A stretch of 64,000 nt of DNA from Hypericum androsaemum (lineage: Eukaryota > Streptophyta > Magnoliopsida > Malpighiales > Hypericaceae): NCBI GenBank assembly GCA_963995505.1, contig OZ023185.1, positions 18,053,691 to 18,117,690 of the forward strand, given 5' to 3'. The notes beneath the pieces were generated by a model, which was not told the origin of the DNA, searched no databases, and worked only from the letters and a program-made list of their open reading frames with translations. The position numbers and the translations under genes were made by a program. This document shows, piece by piece, positions 57,238-64,000 of this stretch (position 1 is its first letter; each line of letters opens with the position of its first letter).

Positions 57238-58892
57238 TGTTGAAGTATAAAATTGGTGCTTCGGGTTGTATCCACTTATTTCTGGGTTCGCATTGAGCAA
57301 CCCGTGTTCGGGTTGATTGAACTGCTTGGTCCACTTCAATGCGGGAGGCGGTATACTGCCTTGTTGGTACGAGCGGGTGGATGGCGCCGGTTTGGGAACC
57401 CAGGCGATAGGCACATACTGCCTAGGGCCCTGCGGGCGATAAGGTGAAGCCCGCTTGAAGGGCTCACGCGGTCGATGAACGGGAGCATGCTCGGACTTTA
57501 TGAGTGGGAGCCCGGTTCGGTCCACTTCCCGCTCGCCTGGCTGATACTCCTCGGTAAAATACTTATAACTTTCTATCCGGAGCTCGGATTGAGATGATTC
57601 AAGTTGCTGTGCGAAGCCAAGACATAGATGATTTTGTAGTTTGTGATGTCTTCGTATTCGGGGCAGAAGTAGGTCAAAAATACGGGTCAAGGCTGGAGGC
57701 CGGAAGGTGCTTTGACCTACAAGGCGGGAGGCCGGATGGTTGCTTCGACCTACAAGGCGGAAGCCCAGATGGTCGCTTTGGCCTTCGAGGTGGGAGCCCG
57801 GATGTTGCTTTGGCCTTCAAGGCGGGAGGCCAGAAGGTGCTTTGACCTACAAGGCAGGAGGTCAGATGGTTGCTTCAACCTACAAGGCGGAAGCCCAGAT
57901 GGTCGCTTTGATCTTTGAGGCGGGAGCCCGGAGTGCGCTTTGTCCTTTGAAGTGAGTGTCCGGGTTGGGCACTTCGGTCCATGAGTCAACAGCGGGAAGC
58001 CTAAGGCGGGAAGATTGTTGAAGTACGAAATTAATACTCCAAGTTGAGTGACCTGGGCTCGTTGGTGCATGGCCCGTTAGGCCATCTAGCCTGTTACGAG
58101 GTGGCATACCGCCTTCGATGTGTAAGCGGAAGGTGCCCGAGCGGTAGGAAGCCCATTTGGGTGGTAAGCACGAGCCCCCTAGGACATATGGGTGGTAGGT
58201 ACATGCCGCCTAGGGTCTGTAGGGCGGTAGACATGGACCGCCTAGGACCTGCGGGCTGAAGAAGGAAGCCCGTTTAGGGGCTTGGGCGGGTAAGGTAAAG
58301 CCCGCTTAGAGGGCTCATGCGGTCGATGTCCGGAAGATTATTTGGTTTATATAGGCGGAAGGTTTGGGCTTTTTTGAGTTCACTTCGGGCTTAAGGACGG
58401 TAAGTCGTTTCAGCGTTGACGGGCCTAAGACGAGCTTTTGCATGGAAGGTTCGAGAGGATTGGGTCGGCTTATATTTTCCTAAGTAGAGCCGGGATTTCC
58501 GAGATTCCAATAAGATTTTGGGACACAGTTGCTTGGTCGACACGACCGGTATATTCCTAATCGGAGACGAGATCTGTTCATTTGAGGAAGACGATTTAGA
58601 TTTTCCTATTCTAAGTCGGGTTGATTTGGAAACGAAATATTCACTCGGGATGAAATTTCTTACACGGGAAGGATGGAGCTAGGTCAAGACGTGCTATATA
58701 AAGGGAGCTCGGGCAACGGAGACGGGATCATCACCAACACAACACAACTACACTTTATTTATCTTGTTGCTTTTCCTTTCCGTAGCCTAGCTTAGCCCGT
58801 AGCCTAGCTCTAGCTTTAGCATAGTATAGACCGACCTTGGGACGACCACTCCAGAACTGTCTCGGATTAGTTGTTCACTTATTCCTGCAACA
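57238..58892 (+). repeat. solo LTR with 5-bp TSD
   Basis: 1655 bp from TGTTGAAGTA to CTGCAACA between GATAC repeats (57233-57237 and 58893-58897). It shares blocks with the 43-49 kb LTRs in the same polarity, including the end GACCGACCTTGGGACGACC..CTCCAGA..GTCTCGG and the middle TTTGACCTACAAGGCGGGAG. A second LTR-like start (TGTTGAAGTACG) lies inside at 58018, suggesting an internal duplication or composite. The internal region is missing, as expected after recombination between two LTRs. Confidence 0.88.
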
Positions 58893-58923
58893 GATACTAA
58901 ATGAGACTTTTCCCTAAAAATAA

Positions 58924-59535
58924 ACTAGGAGGCCAAATTTTTTATATCAAAATAAGAGAGGTTAAAATAATAATTTAAGCAAATCTCAATTAAAAAAAAA
59001 CAATTATAATGCGCAGGACGGGACCTGCGTCTGACGCCGGCATATCCAACGGCCTGCCCGACGGGACGGGACGGGACAGGACCCTGCGTCCCTTTGCTGA
59101 CGCACCTCCAACGAGACGGGTCCTTGAGAAGCGCCAACCTAACATTTGAAACAATTCCACCACACCCCCCCTCTCTCCTCTTCTACTTCGTTTAAATACA
59201 TAATTTGCGGGGTTAAACCGAGAATCGGAAATTTATTTTGCCATTTCATCTGGCGAATATACGTATTTTGAACACCTCGAAAGTTATGCGGTACCTTTCA
59301 TGACAAATACGTATACAAATTGGTACAAATTAGTTCAAATTTGAATTAAATTTTTTCCAACAACAGATCAAAATTTTTTTTGAGTTATGCAACAGATGAA
59401 AATTATTTTTTCGGAAACAGATGCTTTTCGAAAAGCTGGTTAGTATTTATTGGTGTCATTTTGTAAAGTATAAATGCATTAGCGGAGTATTATATATTAT
59501 ATAATTTATAATTTATTTTTAAAATGTAGTTAATG
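58924..59535. other. intergenic, no gene seen
   Basis: AT-rich except for a GC-rich patch with repeated GGGAC words (59015-59115). No gene recognised. Confidence 0.45.
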
Positions 59536-59609
59536 AGTTCTCGTAGCTTAGTTGGTTAGAGTATCGCTTTAGTAAGCGGGGAGGTCTTGAGTTCGAATCA
59601 TAGCATGAC
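59536..59609 (+). pseudogene. tRNA-Thr(AGT)-like pseudogene
   Basis: GTTCTCGTAGCTTAGTTGG fits the 5' half and A box of plant tRNA-Thr, then TTTAGTAAGCGGG gives an AGT anticodon loop and GAGGTCTTGAGTTCGAATC the variable loop and B box. The 3' acceptor strand (about GCATGACT) no longer pairs with the 5' GTTCTCG, and mismatches occur in the anticodon stem. It is a dead tRNA copy or the head of a tRNA-derived SINE. Confidence 0.72.
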
Positions 59610-59687
59610 TATATTTTTATTGGATCTTCTATTAGTTGGCTCACCTCAGCTCCAAAACCAATTTGCTCCTCGGCTCCAACTAAAATC

Positions 59688-60700
59688 TAGGGATGGTAAT
59701 TAGACCCTTACCCTGAGGGTCTACCCTGATCCAGACCCGAAGGGTCCAAGACCCGTTGACCCTGAGGGTCTACCCTGATCCAGACCCGAAGGGGCCAAGA
59801 CCTGTTGACTTCGACCGGGTCTAGACCCTAATTCTGCCCGGATCCTGATATTTTAAAAATTAACTGATCCTTTCTGAAATTTGCATCCCAATCATACACG
59901 AGGTAGTTCAAAATGGGCGAACCGGGTCTAGACTCTGATCCTGCCCGGATCCTGATATTTTAAAAGGATAAGGGCATGGGTATGGATCTATAGGATCCTG
60001 CCTAGATCCTACCCGAATTTTTTAAATTAATTTTAAAATAATATACATGTATATTAATTATTAGACATAACGCAAAAAGAAAGACAAGATAAAGGGGCTC
60101 GATATTTACATCAGTTACAACCCCACCCCGACCAAAACGTTCCTTCAACCTCAAGAAGTAAAGAAGAGGGACCTATAAATTCTTGTAGGCAATCAAGAAA
60201 GTGAGCACCGATTGATTGTGAATGATCAAGGTATCCGTCCAAAGGATCCACTATTGGACATGAAAGAGCACAAAATACAGGAGAAGCTCATTATCGTACC
60301 TCGCCTCATTGAAGATAATACCATTACGAAGCAGCCACATGCCCCAAGTAATAGCAGCAAAAATTACAAACCAAATTCTCAATTTTAACTTACCCAATTT
60401 CAACTTTTTTTTTGATCTGTTTTTCTGATTTCTTTATATTGATATTTTTAATGAATGAAAATGTCTTATTGCTATTTGAAAACTATCAAAAGATAATTTA
60501 ATTTTTAGAAATTAAATATATTTAAAAAAATACGGACCCGCGGGTCGCCTTGATCCTGCCCGATTTTTTAGGACCCTGATCCTGCCCGAATCCTTACTTT
60601 TAAAGAGGATAAGGGTAAGGATCTGGGTTTACTATTTAAAAAGAGGGTAAGGATCTGGGTTCTATAGATCCTACCCAGATCCTGCCCATTGCCATCCCTA
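59688..60700. mobile_element. small hAT-like element with 8-bp TSD
   Basis: 1013-bp element flanked by perfect 8-bp repeats CTAAAATC (59680-59687 and 60701-60708). The termini are inverted repeats TAGGGATGG(T/C)AAT. Inside the ends are many copies of ACCCTGATCC-type and GACCCGAAGGG words. No transposase. A decayed relative lies at 15421-15805. A LINE piece at about 60075-60360 is present here but not in that relative. Confidence 0.88.
60075..60360 (-). pseudogene. LINE 3' coding fragment
   Basis: On the minus strand the frame reads AITWGMWLLRNGIIFNEARY, then NELLLYFVLFHVQ, followed by shifted FLIAYKNL. This resembles the end of plant LINE polyproteins just after the reverse transcriptase zinc-finger domain (WxxWLxRNxxIF). 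It interrupts sequence continuous in the related element at 15.6 kb. Possible short flanking repeat GCAAAAA. Confidence 0.68.
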
Positions 60701-60708
60701 CTAAAATC

Positions 60709-61695
60709 GTACAAAATAGTACAATTTTTTGATAAAATTGTATTATTTTGTGCGATTTCTAACACAACTCCAGACATAGAAAACTTTTTCTGACAACCCC
60801 ATTCTGAGATTTGTCATAAAATTTTACACCATTCCGGAAAATTACTCGGATAACAGATGGAAATACATTCTTGCTTTTGTTCCACCAGAAAAAATATTCT
60901 CGCTTTTTCTTTCTCCTTGTGGCTGACACATGGCAGCCTTTTCATATCCCGCGCGTGGGTCTGATCCGGGATGTTGATAGGGACACGTGACAACTAACAA
61001 AGACAACACCCTCAAAGCTCTCAGCAACGAAAGTTTTTTTGGAGAATTATTAATAAATATTTAACAAAAGAAATAGTTAATATTTTAAAGTGAATTATTT
61101 TGAAAAAAAATGTTAGGCATTGATCTTCGTTTTTAAAACAATTTTGCATGGCGCTCAGTGCACCTCTGTCCCCCACTGTCTATAATCGGAGTCCGTCCAT
61201 GTTCAAACACCCTAGGAAAACCACCTTGCCCATGTCATACTTCCGCTCCGCCTCTAGACTTTCAATTTCATAAAACCAAATTGAATGATAAATAATTAAA
61301 TATCATAGCACCATTTTTTAGCTTCATATTGATAAACTCTATTTCCTTTCTCGAGGTCCAATGCCACGCTGCTTTAAAACCTCCTCTCTTTTTTTGAACG
61401 GTATTCTCCTCCGGCTAAAATTCTGCAAAGGAAAGAAATCATTTCTTCAAATGAGTTTCTCGAAAAAAATTATTCTTATTATAGTCTTGGCCGAATAACT
61501 GCCAAGCGTACCCGGCGTTAGCCACCCGACAACGGCGACAGAATAACGTTTTAATTTTCAAAACGGTTCAGGAAAACCGTTTACAATTTGAAACGGGTTG
61601 TACAAATATGGCGTGTAATGAATCCTAATTTTTACAAGTTTAAAAGTCAAAACACGTAACTTTATGAAGTAATCAAAGTTTTAGTACTTAGACAG
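60709..61695. other. intergenic, no gene seen
   Basis: AT-rich spacer. No gene, RNA or transposon terminus recognised. Confidence 0.45.
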
Positions 61696-62722
61696 TGGGA
61701 AAATTATCCACTTTTCTTGGACCCAAGTAACGCAAGAAAAAACACATACAAGCAAACTACGATAACCACGAGAAGCACAACGCACAAAGCACAAAGAAAG
61801 CACAAGGAAAGCACAAGGAGGGACACAACAATTTGGTTACCCGGTTCGATCCACAACGATCTACATCCGGGGGCTTCTAAGCCAGAAGAGATTCTACTAT
61901 TTTCACGCTCGAGCTTCACTCGCTCTTCACTCGGAGGCAACCCTTCACTCGGGTCTTCCATCTTCTCCTTCACTCGAAGGCAACCCTTCACTCGGAGGCA
62001 ACCCTTCACTCGGGTCTTCCATCTTCTTCTTCACTCGGAGGTAGCCCTTCACACCGGTTGGGTACCCTCGGAGCACACTTTTTCTTCTCCTTCTCCTCCT
62101 TCACTTGGAGAGCCTTTCTCCTTCCTTCCTCTTCTCTCTTTCACTTTGGAGAAGTGGGCAACACTTTTGCCCACCTCTTCTTGGAAGCCATGTAGGGTTA
62201 TTTATAGTACACAAAACCTAGGCAACTATTTGGGGTCGGGAGGGCCATTTTGGTTAAGTCACAGCAGCTTTCCCGGCCAAACTGGCGATCACCAATCAAC
62301 AGGCGATCGCCAGTCACCTCGTCCAGAGGCTCCTGCCTCGGGGTACTGGCGATCGCCAGTGAACTTGCGCCCGCAAGTACCCACTGGCGATCGCCAGTGA
62401 ACTTGCGCCCGCAAGTACCCACTGGCGTCCGCCAATTCTCTAGCGCCCGCCAGGCGCTCCAACCCACCACTTGCCACGCTCTGCTACTTGTCTTACTTCG
62501 TCTTGACCCGACGCTTGACCCGATCGCCCCTTATCATCCTAAGGCTCTTCACTCGAGCCACACGACCCTCGGATGTCCTCAACGTCTTCATCCGACTCTT
62601 GACTCGATTGATTCTCCGAGTATCCCCGGACTCCGAACCCAATCGATCAACTCTCAGACCATCCTCACGGCTCTTCACTCGAGTCACCTGAATACTTCAC
62701 TCGCACTCAAGCTCCATACCCA
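61696..62722 (-). repeat. 3' LTR of a copia element
   Basis: About 1027 bp in minus orientation, starting TGGGTATGGAGC at 62722 and ending TTTTCCCA at 61696. A minus-strand TATAAATA box lies at 62199-62206. Upstream of it are tandem palindromes (62345-62416), and downstream a set of CTTCACTCGG..GGCAACC repeats (61920-62050). It is preceded by a GGTGGGAGATTAT purine tract as in other plant copia elements. The far end was placed by the inverted TGGG/CCCA and is less certain than the start. Confidence 0.68.
62345..62416. repeat. tandem 38-bp repeats with perfect palindromes
   Basis: ACTGGCGATCGCCAGT (16-bp perfect palindrome) at 62345-62360 and 62383-62398, each followed by the inverted repeat ACTTGCGCCCGCAAGT at 62363-62378 and 62401-62416. 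More partial copies (GGCGATCGCCAGT) lie at about 62302. They lie about 140-215 bp upstream of the LTR TATA box. Confidence 0.92.
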
Positions 62723-64000
62723 ATAATCTCCCACCTGGAGACTGACCTCCACACGATCCACCCGTCACTAGGCGACCGTCTTCTTCACTTGGTAATCTCC
62801 CACTTGGAGACTCACCACATCACGAAACACCTATCACTAGGCGATCCTCATCTGTCAATCTCCCACACGCAGACTAACTACATCCACGAACCACCTCTCA
62901 CTAGGCAATCTCCCTCCCGGAGACTAACCTCTTCATCAATCACCCATCACTAGGTGACATTCATCCCAATCATTGCTTCGGCCTTCCTCTACAAAGCTTG
63001 TCAGGTAGACAGGCACCCACTACTTTGTCTTCTCACGTTGCTTTCCAGGATTCCTTATAAGCCTTCTCATAACTCCCACCAGATCTGCTATCACTGGTCT
63101 TGTACGCTCCTTTACATACTCACACGACCACCCGTGAAAGTACCTGGAGTCTTCCACTTCTGAGCTCTCTCCTTGTAACACACGTTCTCTTTTCTCATAC
63201 CAACTCTTCTAGCCTCCCGATTATGCCATGCTTTGCTACTATAGAGTTTGACTAGTCCTCAAGTCTCGTTGGCACTCAACGACTCCATCTTCTCACTTTT
63301 TGCAAGCATCCTTTTGGCAACATGCTCACTCCACTGTGCCTCTGCATAATCTCCTGACTCACCACCTATCGACAAGAGATAGTAGTTGGCGGGCGAGAAC
63401 TCCTGCGATGAACCACCTTTACTTGTGGAATTCTGCTGTGAAACTACTAGCGGTGGGGAACTTGGTTTCACCTTCACCTCACTGGCCTCATAGCCATTCA
63501 GTACATTCCTGCTCCCACCCGAGTTCAGAGATGTCTCGCTCGACCATCTCACTGCTAGAACCCAACATCATCAGCAAAGCTCCCCTCATCCTTCACTCGG
63601 ACTCGGCATCTAGCTTGCTCTTTTCATCTGCATCAAACATGAACAAACGACACACAATCAAAATACACGAAGATGAGTTAGATCAATCTCCTTCCCACTC
63701 TAAGCCACCTCTGGTATCTCACTCTCCAAAAGGGCTTGATGATACTCCATTGATCAAGTAAGTGGTGGTGTTTACTTCATCCACCCTTAACATCTTCGGT
63801 AGCCCACACTTCACTCGCATGGCTCTGGCTTTCCATTGGTCGTCTTATTCATCTTCTCCACAATGCCATCTTCTTCAGGGTTTCAAGCTACTGTCTTCTC
63901 CTTGCAACTCTCTATCGCTTCATAGAACTTCTTGAACTCTTGAAGCTTGTACTTTCTGCCATTTTTCTCGATCTCAAGTACACCTCGAGATTCTTCATGC
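62723..64000 (-). pseudogene. decayed copia internal region (integrase and RNase H scraps)
   Basis: Minus-strand, running off the right edge. From about 63900 to 63650 broken frames read EKMNKTTNGKARAMRVKCGL, VNTTTYLINGVSSSPFG and SGKEIDLTHLRVF, the integrase core end of Ty1/copia (NRTLMERAR, AVNTAVYLINR, LRVFGC in intact members). The open frame 63259-63552 (NVLNGYEASEVKVKPSSPPL) follows the integrase. Near 63050-63110 VMRRLIRNPGK recalls the segment before RNase H. Reverse transcriptase is largely deleted. From 62725 to 62955 there are four tandem purine-tract-like units. Many stops and shifts. Confidence 0.72.

Larger units (their letters stand above)
55986..58914. mobile_element. Pack-MULE with 9-bp TSD, split by a solo LTR
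   Basis: Flanked by perfect 9-bp repeats TAAAAATAA (55977-55985 and 58915-58923). The left terminal repeat starts AAAAAAAGTCTCATTTAGTA; the right one is the complement but is interrupted after GCGATACCACAGGATAC by a 1.66-kb LTR and resumes as TAAATGAGACTTTTCCC. Without the LTR the element is about 1.27 kb. The terminal repeats extend inward about 220 bp, including mirrored GGCAGCTGCCCG blocks, CACGTGG and a (CTT)n/(AAG)n pair. The interior holds a captured kinase fragment. Confidence 0.92.

Noticed and set aside
57238..58892. Two separate LTR pieces split at 58018
   Set aside because: The inner TGTTGAAGTACG looks like a second LTR start, but the only matching 5-bp duplications (GATAC) enclose the whole 1655 bp, so one insertion is simpler.
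61717..62400. Plus-strand open frame of 227 codons
   Set aside because: It runs antisense through the copia LTR, is made of LTR repeats (TRSSLGGNPS-like units) and has no family pattern.
63300..63761. Plus-strand 153-codon frame
   Set aside because: Antisense to the recognisable copia integrase remnant on the minus strand.

Overview
This window is nuclear DNA from a flowering plant. The evidence is GT-AG introns of angiosperm type, plant-only protein families (a NOI/RIN4-like protein, a DIR1-like lipid-transfer protein, a U-box/ARM protein, an At5g48480-type VOC protein), and a dense load of plant transposons of the copia, large non-autonomous LTR, hAT, Mutator/Pack-MULE, LINE and foldback types. 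The species cannot be fixed from the sequence. Most long open frames here are chance frames or transposon debris. Only about five loci look like intact host genes, all on the minus strand: the NOI-domain gene (4350-5623), a small acidic-protein gene (10854-11562), the VOC gene (20776-21702), member C of an unrecognised helical-repeat family (34762-35963) and a U-box gene (39767-40978).

Layout. 1-3603: a scrambled Ty1/copia element whose two LTRs face each other, followed by a LINE-type RNase H scrap. 4.3-5.6 kb: NOI/RIN4-like gene. 7.2-7.5 kb: an unusual short element with 23-bp periodic units around a hairpin, with a sister at 36.2-36.5 kb. 10.9-11.7 kb: acidic protein gene with TATA box. 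14.6-15.0 kb: a DIR1-like gene behind a (GA)n leader, with a 2-bp frameshift at its start and a missing cysteine. 16.5-19.7 kb: a 3.16-kb hAT element with perfect 8-bp target duplication. 20.8-21.8 kb: VOC gene, with broken relatives of its promoter/exon 1 at 26.1 and 41.4 kb and of its flanks at 26.7 and 52.7 kb. 22.3-28.9 kb: three Mutator-like elements.

27.1-36.0 kb: three dispersed copies (A, B, C, same strand) of one multi-exon gene, of which C has a full set of splice sites, A lacks a visible last acceptor and B is deleted and broken. 37.5-39.2 kb: exons of a dead fimbrin gene. 39.8-41.0 kb: U-box gene. 43.1-49.7 kb: a non-autonomous LTR retrotransposon with 2.2-kb LTRs, minus orientation, TTTAC target duplication, no reverse transcriptase. 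49.9-51.9 kb: a foldback element built from 164-bp repeats. 53.3-54.6 kb: a Pack-MULE carrying a DUF604 glycosyltransferase fragment. 56.0-58.9 kb: a second Pack-MULE carrying a protein-kinase N-lobe fragment, whose right terminal repeat was later split by a solo LTR (TSD GATAC). 59.5-60.7 kb: a decayed tRNA-Thr-like sequence and a small hAT element holding a LINE fragment. 61.7-64.0 kb: a decayed minus-strand copia element with palindromic upstream repeats in its LTR and four tandem polypurine-tract-like sites.

The genes do not form a pathway. The coherent story is genomic: duplicated host-gene pieces, gene capture by Mutator-like elements, and nested insertions whose order can be read from intact target-site duplications.
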